64,000 nt of DNA from Rubneribacter badeniensis (GCF_002899695.1 NZ_PPEL01000005.1:1-64000); one strand, 5' to 3'; shown: positions 44,986 through 53,147, counted from the first letter of the stretch. Numbers and translations are program-made. The notes: generated by a model not told the origin, from the sequence alone.

Positions 44986-45336
44986 ATGCCCACAATCGCT
45001 GACAAGCCGGACATCGGCTGCTTGAAGGTTTCGTCGAAGTCGTCGCCCGCGTCGGTTGCGGGCGCCATCGCCGGCATGGTGAAGGATGGCGTGTGCGTGG
45101 AGATACAGGCCGTCGGCGCGGGCGCGGTGAACCAGGCGGTGAAGGCCATCGCCATATCGCGCGGGTTCCTGTCGCCTGTCGGCATCGAGATCGTCTGCGT
45201 CCCCTCGTTCGCCGACATCGTGATCGACGGAGAGTACCGCACGGCCATTCGCTTCTCCGTCGAGCCGCGTTACGTGCGCAACGTCGCTCCAGGTGCCGTC
45301 GACGGCGTGTCCGATGTCTGCCCTGCCTCCCGCTGA
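44986..45336 (+). CDS. spoVS: Stage V sporulation protein S (SpoVS)
   Basis: 116 residues. The first ~90 are classic SpoVS: LKVSSKSSPASVAGAIAG, EIQAVGAGAVNQAVKAIAIS, SFADIVIDGEYRTAIRF and SVEPR. A ~25-residue tail without family resemblance follows. SpoVS is an Alba-like small protein with nucleic-acid-binding character. It is essential to late sporulation in Bacillus but is also widespread in non-sporulating lineages. Here it is near rny and miaB, as in Bacillus. AAAAAGGA precedes the ATG. Confidence 0.93.
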   Translation: MPTIADKPDIGCLKVSSKSSPASVAGAIAGMVKDGVCVEIQAVGAGAVNQAVKAIAISRGFLSPVGIEIVCVPSFADIVIDGEYRTAIRFSVEPRYVRNVAPGAVDGVSDVCPASR

Positions 45337-45343
45337 CACGGCC

Positions 45344-46705
45344 ATGCAGACCCCTTTCACGAACCTCACGTTCTGCATCCGCACGTTCGGATGCCAGATG
45401 AACAAGCACGATTCCGAGCGCATCGCCGGCATGCTCGAGGGCCTTGGCGCGTTGCCGGTCGAGGCGATCGAAGACGCCGACATCGTGGCGTTCATGACCT
45501 GCTGCGTGCGCGAGGCAGCCGACACGCGCCTGTACGGCCAGGTGGCCTCGCTCAAAAACGTGCCGCTGCGCACGGGCTCGCCGCTTGCGAAGCGCATCGT
45601 CGCCGTGGGAGGCTGCATCGGCCAGCGCGACGGCGAGAAGCTCGTCGAGGAACTGCCGCATCTCGACGTGGTCTTCGGCACGCACAACCTCGGCTCGCTT
45701 CCCCGTTTGATCGAAGCGGCCGTCGAGGAGGGCGGCCATCAGGTGGAGGTGCTCGACGCCGCCTCGTCGTTTCCCACCGAGCTGCCGACGGCGCGCGAGC
45801 ACGATTGGGCGGCGTGGCTGCCCATCACCATCGGCTGCAACAACTTCTGCTCCTACTGCATCGTGCCCTACGTGCGCGGACGCGAGAAATCGCGCCCTTT
45901 GGAGGATATCGCGGCCGAGGCCGAGCGCTACGTGGCGGCCGGCGTGAAGGAGATCACGCTGCTTGGGCAGAACGTGAACTCCTACGGGCGCGACCTGTAC
46001 GGCGCGCCGCGCTTCGACGCGGTGCTCGACGCGCTCGACGCCACGGGCGTCGAGAGGCTGCGCTTCGCCACGAGCCATCCGAAGGACCTCACCGACGGGG
46101 TGATCGAGCGGTTCGCGAAGCTGCGATCGCTCATGCCGGCGCTGCATTTGCCCGTGCAGTCGGGCTCCGACGCGGTGCTGGCGGCCATGAACCGCCGTTA
46201 CACGCGCGCCCATTACCTCGATCTCGTGAGGAAGCTGCGTGCGGCGTGTCCCGGCATCGCGCTGTCCACCGACGTCATCGTCGGGTTCCCGGGCGAGACG
46301 GCCAAGGACTTCGAGGACACGTTCCGGCTCGTGGACGAGGTGGGCTATCATCAGGTGTTCACGTTCATCTACTCGAAGCGCGAGGGGACCCCGGCGGCGA
46401 AGATGGAGGATTCGACGCCTCGCGAGGTCGTGCAGGAGCGCTTCGACCGCCTCGTCGACCTCGTGCAGACGCGCGCGTTCGAGGCGAACCAGGCCGACCT
46501 GGGCTCTGTCGTGGATGTGCTCGTGGAGGGCGCGTCGAAGCGCGACGGAGGGCTGCTTGCGGGCAAGAGCCCCAAGAACCAGACCGTGCACGCCCCCGTG
46601 CCGAGCGGATCGACGGCCGAGGCGCTCGCCGGCTCCATCGTGCCCGTGCGCATCGACGAGGCGAGGACGTGGTACCTCGCGGGCGAGGTCGTAGATGGCC
46701 GCTGA
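45344..46705 (+). CDS. miaB: tRNA i6A37 methylthiotransferase MiaB
   Basis: Radical SAM enzyme that converts i6A37 to ms2i6A37. 453 residues. The UPF0004 cysteines are in FGCQMN, MTCCVRE and GGCIGQ; the radical SAM motif is CNNFCSYC, with VPYVRGREKSR typical of MiaB, plus a C-terminal TRAM domain. NTC is replaced by MTC, a tolerated change. The start is uncertain because no ribosome-binding site is visible; in-frame ATGs exist at 45314 (overlapping spoVS) and 45344. It overlaps miaA by 11 nt; MiaA makes its substrate. Confidence 0.94.
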   Translation: MQTPFTNLTFCIRTFGCQMNKHDSERIAGMLEGLGALPVEAIEDADIVAFMTCCVREAADTRLYGQVASLKNVPLRTGSPLAKRIVAVGGCIGQRDGEKLVEELPHLDVVFGTHNLGSLPRLIEAAVEEGGHQVEVLDAASSFPTELPTAREHDWAAWLPITIGCNNFCSYCIVPYVRGREKSRPLEDIAAEAERYVAAGVKEITLLGQNVNSYGRDLYGAPRFDAVLDALDATGVERLRFATSHPKDLTDGVIERFAKLRSLMPALHLPVQSGSDAVLAAMNRRYTRAHYLDLVRKLRAACPGIALSTDVIVGFPGETAKDFEDTFRLVDEVGYHQVFTFIYSKREGTPAAKMEDSTPREVVQERFDRLVDLVQTRAFEANQADLGSVVDVLVEGASKRDGGLLAGKSPKNQTVHAPVPSGSTAEALAGSIVPVRIDEARTWYLAGEVVDGR

Positions 46706-47654
46706 GCCGGCGGCGCTGGCGTTGCGGGCTCCGGTGGCGTGCATCGTCGGGCCGACGGCGTCGGGCAAGACCGACCTCGCCCAGGCCGTCGCGCTGGCGT
46801 TGGGCGGCGAGGTGGTGAGCGCCGATTCCATGCAGGTGTACCGGGGCATGGACATCGGCACGGGCAAGATCCCGCTCGCCGAACGGCTCGTGCCCCATCA
46901 CGGGCTCGACCTCGTCGATCCCGGTCAGCCGTTCTCGGCGGCGCTGTTCCAACGCTACGCGCGCGATCGCTTCCGAGAGATCGACGCGCGCGGTCTGCGC
47001 AGCGTGCTGGCCGGCGGCACGGGGTTCTATGTGCGCGCTGCCATCGACGGCTACGAGTTTCCCGCAGGCGAGCAGGTGGACAACCCCGTTCGGAAGCGGT
47101 GCGCGCGCATCGCGGAGCAAAAGGGGGCCGAAGCGCTTTGGCAGATGCTCTCCGAGCGCGATCCGGCGAGCGCGGCCATCATCCCCGCAGCCGACGTGAA
47201 GCGCGTCACGCGCGCGTTCGAGCTTTTGGACGAAGGGTGCTCCTACGCTGAGCAGCGGGCGCGGCTTTCGACGATTCCCCAGGTGGTTCCGGCGCTCTTC
47301 GTGGGGTTGGCGGTCGATCCCGACGTGCTGCGGGCCCGTATCGACGCGCGGGTGGACGCCATGGTGGAAGCGGGGCTCGTCGACGAGGTGGCCGGACTGC
47401 TCGAGCGAGGGTTCCGCGAGGGTGTCACGGCTCCCCAGGCCATCGGGTACAAGGAGATCGCGGCGGCCCTCGACGGCGAGGCGACGCTTTCCGAAGCGGT
47501 CAGGCGTATCAAGGTGGCCACACATCGCTACGCGAAGCGCCAGCGCACATGGTTTCGCAAGGACGCCCGCATCCGCTGGATCGACGCGAACGACGACGAT
47601 CCGGGCGCGTTGCTCGACCGGGCGCTCGATGCGCTTGCAAAGGGTGCCTCCTGA
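46695..47654 (+). CDS. miaA: tRNA dimethylallyltransferase MiaA
   Basis: Adds the isopentenyl group to A37 of tRNAs reading UNN codons, making the substrate of MiaB. 319 residues. P-loop IVGPTASGKTDLA, SADSMQVYRGMDIGTGK, HHGLDLVDP, and the Gly-rich AGGTGFYVRA; late block APQAIGYKEI. The start overlaps the miaB stop, so both steps of the same modification are translationally coupled. Confidence 0.95.
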   Translation: MAAEPAALALRAPVACIVGPTASGKTDLAQAVALALGGEVVSADSMQVYRGMDIGTGKIPLAERLVPHHGLDLVDPGQPFSAALFQRYARDRFREIDARGLRSVLAGGTGFYVRAAIDGYEFPAGEQVDNPVRKRCARIAEQKGAEALWQMLSERDPASAAIIPAADVKRVTRAFELLDEGCSYAEQRARLSTIPQVVPALFVGLAVDPDVLRARIDARVDAMVEAGLVDEVAGLLERGFREGVTAPQAIGYKEIAAALDGEATLSEAVRRIKVATHRYAKRQRTWFRKDARIRWIDANDDDPGALLDRALDALAKGAS

Positions 47655-47841
47655 AATCGTCGTTCGGCTTGCAGAGGGTGCCGGAGCGCTCGCACGAAGC
47701 CGATGTGCTATGATGGGCGGGCGCGTCGAAGCGCCCATGCCATCGTCGTCGGACAGGAGCATCCATGCAGCCGAGGTAGCCGTCTTTCATCGTGCCTCAT
47801 CGTTTCTGACCGTTTCGGTCGCATCAGGGAAAGGATGTCCT

Positions 47842-49158
47842 ATGTCCGAATTCGAATCCGTCATCACGCGCGGCGCTGTGACCGTCTCCGAGGAGCGCCG
47901 CGAACGAGCCGTGCTCGTCGGGGTCGACCGTCCGGGTGCGGCGTGGCCGCTCGCCTCCTCGCTTGCCGAGCTCGAGCGCCTTGTCGACACTGCAGGGGCG
48001 GACGTGGTGGCCGTGACCTCCCAAAGGCTCGAAGCCCCGAACCCCAAGACCTTCATCGGCACCGGCAAGGCCGAGGAGGTGGCCGACCTCGCGCGCGCCC
48101 ACGCAGCCGACCTCGTCGTGCTCGACGACGAACTCACGCCATCGCAGCAGGCGAACCTTGAGAAGGCGGTCGGCCGCGATGTGAAGGTGATCGACCGCAC
48201 GGCGCTCATCCTCGACATATTCGGCTTGCACGCCACCAGCAAGGAGGGGCGCTTGCAGGTGCGGCTCGCCCAAAACGAGTACCTGCTGCCTCGCTTGCGG
48301 GGCATGTGGGCCCACCTTGCGTCCAACCGCATGGGCGGCGGCGTGGGCTCGCGCTTCGGCGAAGGCGAAAGCCAGCTCGAGGTGGATCGCCGTATGGTGC
48401 GTAAGAGGATCACCTCCATCAAGCGCGAGCTCGCGCACCTGTCCGAAGTGCGCGCCGTGCAACGCGAGAGCCGCTACGAGAGCGGCATGTTCAAGGTGGC
48501 GCTGGCCGGATACACGAACGCGGGCAAGTCGAGTCTGCTCAACCGGCTCACGGATGCCGACGTCCTCGCTTACGATAAGCTGTTCGCCACGCTCGATTCC
48601 ACTACGCGCAGGTTCGAGCTGCCGGAAGGCCGCGAGATCACGATCACCGACACGGTCGGATTCATCCAAAAGCTTCCCACCACGCTCGTGGAGGCGTTCA
48701 AATCCACGCTTGACGAGATCGCGGGCGCCGATCTCGTGCTGCACGTGGTGGACGCGTCGGCAGAGGAGCGCGAGGCGCAGATAACCGCCGTCGAAGAGGT
48801 GCTCGGGCAGATCGGTGCGCAGGACATCCGGAGAGTGCTCGTGTTCAACAAGTGCGATCTGCTCGACGCGGAGGAGCTCGGTGCGCTCAGGGCGCGCCAT
48901 GCGCAGGCTCAGTTCGTGTCGGCGGCGACAGGGGAGGGGATCGAGGCGCTCGTCGAGCATGTCGCGCGCGTGGCGTCGGCGAGCGACGCTCGTCTCGACG
49001 TGCTCGTGCCGTACAAAAGAGGCGACCTTGTCTCGCTTGCTCACGAGCGATGCCGCATCCTGTCCGAAACGCATGAGGAGGAAGGCACGCGTCTCGTCAT
49101 GCTCGTTGCCCCCTCTTTCGCGGAAGCGTTTCGTCCCTTCGTGGTCGATGGCGACTGA
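47842..49158 (+). CDS. hflX: GTPase HflX
   Basis: Ribosome-binding GTPase that splits or rescues stalled 70S ribosomes. 438 residues. The HflX N-terminal domain (TFIGTGKAEEV, LDDELTPSQQANLEKA, DRTALILDIF) is followed by a Gly-rich linker NRMGGGVGSRFGEGESQ. The G domain has GYTNAGKSSLLNRLT, TDTVGFI and FNKCDLL. The ATG at 47842 follows GGAAAGGA. The miaB-miaA-hflX order is common. An inverted repeat ATGGGCG...CGCCCAT lies upstream at about 47713-47738, after a TATGAT hexamer. Confidence 0.94.
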   Translation: MSEFESVITRGAVTVSEERRERAVLVGVDRPGAAWPLASSLAELERLVDTAGADVVAVTSQRLEAPNPKTFIGTGKAEEVADLARAHAADLVVLDDELTPSQQANLEKAVGRDVKVIDRTALILDIFGLHATSKEGRLQVRLAQNEYLLPRLRGMWAHLASNRMGGGVGSRFGEGESQLEVDRRMVRKRITSIKRELAHLSEVRAVQRESRYESGMFKVALAGYTNAGKSSLLNRLTDADVLAYDKLFATLDSTTRRFELPEGREITITDTVGFIQKLPTTLVEAFKSTLDEIAGADLVLHVVDASAEEREAQITAVEEVLGQIGAQDIRRVLVFNKCDLLDAEELGALRARHAQAQFVSAATGEGIEALVEHVARVASASDARLDVLVPYKRGDLVSLAHERCRILSETHEEEGTRLVMLVAPSFAEAFRPFVVDGD

Positions 49159-49753
49159 CGGACGGCCCTTTCGATCGCGCAAGCGGCTTCTTTCCCCAGC
49201 CGTCTGCGCGATCGTCGCGCTCGTCGTGGCAGATCAAGCGGTGAAGCTCGCGCTTGTGAGGCCCCTTCTCGGGATCTCGTTTCCCTTTGTGGAAGGCGTC
49301 CTGGCGTTCTACCCCAAAGTGAACGAGAACCTCACGTGGGGAGGCAATTTCATCGAGCCGTTGAGCCTTCCTGCGGTGGCCATCGCCATGAACGTCCTTG
49401 TGATCGGGCTGTACGCGAGCGGCTACGCGTTTTACCGGGCGAACGTGCGTTCCGCGCGCCCGGTGCCCGCGGCGGCGTTCTGCCTCGGCATGGCAGGATC
49501 CGTCTGCGGGCTCCTTGATCGCACGCTTTGGGGCGGGAGCCTCGATTTCCTGCAGGTTGCGGGGTGGTTCGTCTTCGACGTGAAAGACTGCTACCTCGTC
49601 GCGTCGCTTGGCATGTTCGTCGTTCTCGCTTTGCGCCATCAAGACGAGTTCAGCGTGAGCGCTTATGCGCGGTTTTCAAAGGATGGTGCGCTTCGCGTTG
49701 CGAACCGCCTTCGGAGCGCAATCCGAAAGGGCGGTTCGACCGGCTCCTCGTAA
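49148..49753 (+). CDS. Signal peptidase II-like membrane protein (LspA family, divergent)
   Basis: 201 residues, four membrane helices. It keeps the family skeleton: ADQAVKLAL near residue 30, a NENLTWGG loop, the first candidate catalytic Asp in LLDRTLWGGSLDFL, and the second in FDVKDCYLV. Compared with ordinary LspA, the Asn of the GN(x)2DR block and of FNxAD are changed (GLLDR, FDVKD). It may be a diverged prolipoprotein peptidase or a paralogue; a lipoprotein substrate lies at 5366-5794. The start overlaps the end of hflX by 11 nt. A basic tail follows the last helix. Confidence 0.75.
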   Translation: MATDGRPFRSRKRLLSPAVCAIVALVVADQAVKLALVRPLLGISFPFVEGVLAFYPKVNENLTWGGNFIEPLSLPAVAIAMNVLVIGLYASGYAFYRANVRSARPVPAAAFCLGMAGSVCGLLDRTLWGGSLDFLQVAGWFVFDVKDCYLVASLGMFVVLALRHQDEFSVSAYARFSKDGALRVANRLRSAIRKGGSTGSS

Positions 49754-49862
49754 ACGCCTTTTCGTCGCCGCGCGAAACGAAGACGACTGTCTTTCGCGCA
49801 AACGGGCTGACCCGTTCGCATTCTGTTCGAGGATGCCGTGCACCGTGCTGGAAAGCGCTGAG

Positions 49863-49894
49863 CTTCCCGCTTCGGCCTTCGCCGAAGCGGGAAG
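49863..49894. terminator. Bidirectional hairpin between lspA-like gene and lexA
   Basis: CTTCCCGCTTCGGC (49863-49876) pairs perfectly with 49881-49894 around CTTC (14 bp). It is placed between convergent genes and lacks T-tracts on both sides. Confidence 0.7.
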
Positions 49895-49956
49895 GGTCGG
49901 TTTCGCGCCGGACCGCCTCTTTGCCGGAGTATGCGGAATCGGCTTGAAGGGACTGA

Positions 49957-50595
49957 TTACAGACGGCGGAAAACCGCGACCACCTTTCCGGCGATGGCGC
50001 AGTCGGTTGTGATGATGGGCTCCATGGTGGAGTTCTCCGGCTGCAGACGGATATGGTCGCTCTCCTTGAAGAAGCGTTTGACCGTTGCGCCGTCGTCTAT
50101 GATGGCCACGACGATGTCGCCGTTGTTGGCCACCGGCTGCTCCTTCACCACAACGTAGTCTCCGTCGTTGATGCCCGCTTCGATCATGCTCTCGCCACGC
50201 ACCGACAGCAGGAAAGAAGGGGAGTCGCCTACGATGTCGGTGGGGAGCGATATCGTGTCGGTGATGTTCTCCTCGGCGAGGATGGGGGAGCCGGCCGCCA
50301 CATTGCCCACGAGCGGAACGTTCACGATCTTGCTGAAACTCGGCTGCACCACGTTCGTGGCGAGCGCTGCGTCCTCAAGGGGGTAGGTGAGCGCGATGGA
50401 GCGCGACTTGAGCGGATCGCGCTTGATGAGCCCCTTTTGCTCAAGGGCCTTGAGGTGCACATGCACTGTCGAGGGGGAGGAGAGGCCCAGGGTTTGGCAA
50501 ACCTCGCGCACCGTCGGACCGTAGCCTTTCTCCCGGATGCACTCTTCAATGCAATCGAGCACTGCCTGCTGGCGTTTCGTCACTTTTTCGGACAT
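49957..50595 (-). CDS. lexA: SOS repressor LexA
   Basis: Represses DNA-damage genes and self-cleaves when RecA is activated. 212 residues. A winged helix (TVREVCQTLGLSSPSTVHVHLKALEQKGLI) precedes the cleavage site Ala-Gly in VGNVAAGSP. The Ser of RGESMIEAGI and the Lys of GATVKRFF form the dyad of the S24 domain. GGAAAGGA precedes the ATG. It diverges from a small membrane protein gene, and the shared intergenic region carries three LexA-type boxes, so lexA is autoregulated. Confidence 0.97.
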   Translation of the reverse strand: MSEKVTKRQQAVLDCIEECIREKGYGPTVREVCQTLGLSSPSTVHVHLKALEQKGLIKRDPLKSRSIALTYPLEDAALATNVVQPSFSKIVNVPLVGNVAAGSPILAEENITDTISLPTDIVGDSPSFLLSVRGESMIEAGINDGDYVVVKEQPVANNGDIVVAIIDDGATVKRFFKESDHIRLQPENSTMEPIITTDCAIAGKVVAVFRRL

Positions 50596-50615
50596 GCCCC
50601 GTCCTTTCCCTCAAA

Positions 50616-50693
50616 CGAACAGATGTTTTGAATTCTTGTTGACATGAACCTTTGTTCGTTCTATTATATATGCGAACAAAGGTTCTACGCAAG
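50616..50693. promoter_or_regulatory. Bidirectional SOS operator with three LexA boxes and two overlapping promoters
   Basis: Box A CGAACAGATGTTTT (50616-50629) is nearest lexA. Box B TGAACCTTTGTTCG (50645-50658) and box C CGAACAAAGGTTC (50673-50685) are mirror copies of one sequence. Rightward promoter: TTGACA (50639-50644), 17-nt spacer, TATTAT (50662-50667). Leftward (lexA) promoter read on the minus strand: TTGCGT near 50693-50688, 18-nt spacer, TATAAT near 50669-50664. Boxes B and C fall in the spacers, so LexA would shut both genes. Confidence 0.88.
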
Positions 50694-50710
50694 AGGAGAG
50701 AGGGAGAAAA

Positions 50711-51031
50711 ATGAAGAAAATCGAGGAGCGGTGCTACGTGGACGGCTCGTCTGCCCTGAAGATCGAACTTCTCCGCTCGCCTTCGCATTCCGCGGCCATC
50801 ATCGCGTTTCCCAGTCGGAACGCTCGCTCTGCGGTTTGCGAGACGCATCGATCGCCGGAGGCTCTGAGGTTGGGTATGCGCGAGCGTCTGCTTGCGACCG
50901 ACACGGGGCGAGCCTTGCGCAACGGCAACGCGCGAGGTGTTGCGTACGAGTGCGTGAAGCCTTGGCAGGCAGTGGTGGCCGGAGGCGTTTGCGTCGTTTC
51001 GTCGCTCGCCGCCGTTCTCGTCGGCTTTTAA
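50711..51031 (+). CDS. SOS-controlled small tail-anchored membrane protein, candidate division inhibitor
   Basis: 106 residues. The polar part (1-83) is basic with three Cys and no recognised domain. Residues about 85-106 (WQAVVAGGVCVVSSLAAVLV) form a C-terminal membrane helix ending in GF. GAGGAGAG and GGGAG lie just upstream of the ATG. A near-consensus promoter embedded in two LexA boxes drives it, divergent from lexA. In Bacillus (YneA), Mycobacterium (ChiZ) and Corynebacterium (DivS), lexA-linked small membrane proteins stop division during SOS. This protein lacks LysM, so homology is not claimed; the role is inferred from position and regulation. Confidence 0.7.
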   Translation: MKKIEERCYVDGSSALKIELLRSPSHSAAIIAFPSRNARSAVCETHRSPEALRLGMRERLLATDTGRALRNGNARGVAYECVKPWQAVVAGGVCVVSSLAAVLVGF

Positions 51032-51695
51032 CGGGTTTCGGAGAGGATGCTGGTCGGATAAGCTCGTTCAGAGAAAAGCGCATCCGTCCGGGCGGCGCTT
51101 CCGAAGAGCGGGAGGAGGCGCCTCGCGCCGCCGCGAACCGCTTTCGGAGGGCGCCGAAGTCCCATCCCTGCCTTGTGCAACTCCTCGTTTTGCTTCTTGC
51201 GCACTCTTTTCCTCGTATCTTTCGGTGGCCAAACCATGCCTTCGGGATCCTCGCCTTTTAGGGTGAAAGCGGCGTTTCCTCTCTTGTTTGAGAGTTCGCT
51301 TGTGCCGTCCGTTCTCGATGTCGGATTGCCTGTCTGCGAAGCTGCCCCTATGCTCGACAGCGACCCCGCTTCTGTGGACGGATCGCGGCGAGCGCCAGCC
51401 TCGATACCATTTCCTCGGATCGTTTTCGCGACCCAGGAGATCTAAAAGCCCTCGATCGGTTGCTTTCGACGGTTGCGAGCAACTTCTTAACGCCGATGGG
51501 GCAGAGGCGCGAACGAAGCGGAAAACCGGTGTCGCTCGGTTTGGCGATGCCGATTCGCTCGGGCGAAGGGGCTCTCGATGCCGTGGCCGTCGCCCGTCGA
51601 AGACTCGGGGCCGCGCGGCGTCCGTATTCTGCCATAGGGGAAGGGGTTGCGCGCAAAAGCTCGTTTCTGCACTCATTTCTGCTGATTCTCATTGG
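51032..51695. other. Non-coding or decayed stretch, no supported gene
   Basis: About 660 nt with visibly lower GC than its neighbours. Short open frames exist on both strands, but none has a ribosome-binding site plus a family-like sequence. No repeat, hairpin with T-tract or tRNA fold was found. It may be a decayed gene or the long 3' region of the SOS gene. Confidence 0.5.
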
Positions 51696-51723
51696 TTGAT
51701 TGAACCACTATATCTTGTATGCT
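51696..51723 (+). promoter_or_regulatory. nrdR promoter with candidate NrdR box
   Basis: TTGATT (51696-51701), 16-nt spacer, TATGCT (51718-51723). CCACTATATCTTGTAT (51705-51720) matches the NrdR-box pattern ACACWATATNTTGTGT at most positions, including the central CWATAT-TTGT. It would sit between -35 and -10 and give autoregulation. The usual second box was not found. Confidence 0.55.
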
Positions 51724-51756
51724 AGCCTGTATGAAAATCGATCAAAGGAGCCTCTT

Positions 51757-52203
51757 ATGCGTTGCCCCTCCTGTGGGAATCCCGATTCCAAAGTCGTCGA
51801 TTCCCGTCCCTCTGAAGACGGCACGGCTATTCGCCGCCGTCGGGAATGCCTTGAGTGCGGAAGGCGTTTCACCACCTACGAGCGTCTGGGCGAGAATCCG
51901 CTCATCGTGACCAAGCGGGACGGCTCCTCGGAGGCGTACGACCGGCAGAAGCTCATGCGCGGTCTTTTGATGGCCTGCGCGAAGCGCCCCATCTCTCCTG
52001 AGCAGATCGGAGCGCTCATCGACAGCATCGAATCCGAGCTGCGCAACGCGTCCAAGGCCGAGATCGGGTCGAAAGAGCTTGGCGACATGGCGCTCGTGAG
52101 GCTCGCCAAGCTCGACGATGTGGCGTACGTTCGCTTTGCGAGCGTGTACAAGGACTTCCAAAACGTCGAGGAGTTCGCCGCGGCGCTCGAGGGACTGCGA
52201 TGA
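51757..52203 (+). CDS. nrdR: Transcriptional repressor NrdR
   Basis: Zinc-ribbon/ATP-cone repressor of ribonucleotide reductase genes, sensing dATP/ATP. 148 residues. Zinc ribbon MRCPSCGNPDSKVVDSR with CLECGRRFTTYER, then an ATP-cone (about 49-139) starting VTKRDGSSEAYDRQKL and containing VYKDFQN. AAAGGAG precedes the ATG at 51757. The last bases overlap dut (ATGA), linking dNTP supply control with dUTP removal. Confidence 0.96.
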   Translation: MRCPSCGNPDSKVVDSRPSEDGTAIRRRRECLECGRRFTTYERLGENPLIVTKRDGSSEAYDRQKLMRGLLMACAKRPISPEQIGALIDSIESELRNASKAEIGSKELGDMALVRLAKLDDVAYVRFASVYKDFQNVEEFAAALEGLR

Positions 52204-52649
52204 CAGCCCCTTTGCGCGTGCCGCTGCGTGCCCTCGATCCCGATCTGCCCTTGCCGGCCTACGCCTACGCGGGCGACGCAGGAGTCGATCTTCGCTCGAC
52301 GCGCGACGATGTGCTGCAGCCTTTCGAACGCCGGCTCGTCCCGTGCGGAGTGGCGCTCGCCCTGCCGCGCGGATATGCCGGCTTCGTGCTGCCGCGCAGC
52401 GGGTTGGCTGCCAAGCACGGCGTGTCGCTGGTGAACGCCCCCGGCCTCATCGACAGCGATTACCGTGGCGAGATATGCGCCGTGCTCGTGAACCTCGATC
52501 CGCGCGAGCCGTTCGCCATCAAGCGGGGGGATCGCATCGCCCAGCTTGTGATCATGCCGGTGCCGCCGGTGTCTTTCGAGGCGACAGCCGATCTGCCCGA
52601 CACCGAACGCGGTTTCGGAGGGTTCGGGAGCAGTGGCATGGGCTTTTGA
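52200..52649 (+). CDS. dut: dUTP diphosphatase
   Basis: Hydrolyses dUTP to dUMP, keeping uracil out of DNA and feeding dTMP synthesis. 149 residues, trimeric type. The five motifs are visible: AGDAGVDLRS, PRSGLAAKHG, NAPGLIDSDYRGE, RGDRIAQLV and RGFGGFGSSG. Start overlaps the nrdR stop by four bases. Confidence 0.96.
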   Translation: MTAPLRVPLRALDPDLPLPAYAYAGDAGVDLRSTRDDVLQPFERRLVPCGVALALPRGYAGFVLPRSGLAAKHGVSLVNAPGLIDSDYRGEICAVLVNLDPREPFAIKRGDRIAQLVIMPVPPVSFEATADLPDTERGFGGFGSSGMGF

Positions 52650-52666
52650 GGCGACGCTGAAGCATG

Positions 52667-52681
52667 TTAGAGTTACTCTAA
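52667..52681 (+). promoter_or_regulatory. MerR-type operator
   Basis: Perfect inverted repeat TTAGAGT-T-ACTCTAA, ending 19 nt before the merR-family ATG. This style of dyad is bound by AdhR/MerR-like regulators within over-long promoter spacers. It suggests autoregulation. Confidence 0.7.
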
Positions 52682-52700
52682 TCGAAAGGCGAAGCGCTCT

Positions 52701-53147
52701 ATGGAAGAGGAAGGGTCGCCTCCGTTCGCGGAGCATGCCGGTGCGAGCGGGTTTCCGTGCCTCGGCATCGCCGAAGTTGTCGATTTGACGGGCATTTCGG
52801 CGTTCACCATACGATACTACGACAAATGCGGATTCTTTCCAGGGCTTGCACGCGACCGACGCGGCGTGCGGACGTTCTCCCATGCGGACGCCGCGCAGCT
52901 TCGCTTCGTCGACGCACTGCGCAAAAGCGGCCTGTCCATAGAGGGCATCCAGTACTACGTGCGGCTTCAGAGGCGCGGCATCGTTTCGCGCGACGAGCGG
53001 CTTTCCGTCGTGCGCACGCAGGAAGCGGCGCTCGAGTATCAGATCGCCGAACTTGAAGAGTGTCTCGGACGCCTTCGCGCCGCTGAAGCCGGATTGTCGC
53101 GGGATGAAGGATCGCAAGAGCTCCCCGTGGGGTCGGTCGCGCTGTGA
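52701..53147 (+). CDS. MerR-family transcriptional regulator
   Basis: 148 residues. An acidic N-terminal extension of about 20 residues precedes the MerR winged helix: LGIAEVVDLTGISAFTIRYYDKCGFFPG, then FSHADAAQLRFVDALRKSGLSIEGIQYYV. A dimerisation coiled coil (about 95-135) follows. There is no cysteine-rich metal or ligand domain, so an AdhR-like or small-molecule stress role is more likely than metal sensing. A dyad operator lies just upstream. No obvious target gene is adjacent except the hypothetical at 53283. Confidence 0.88.
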   Translation: MEEEGSPPFAEHAGASGFPCLGIAEVVDLTGISAFTIRYYDKCGFFPGLARDRRGVRTFSHADAAQLRFVDALRKSGLSIEGIQYYVRLQRRGIVSRDERLSVVRTQEAALEYQIAELEECLGRLRAAEAGLSRDEGSQELPVGSVAL

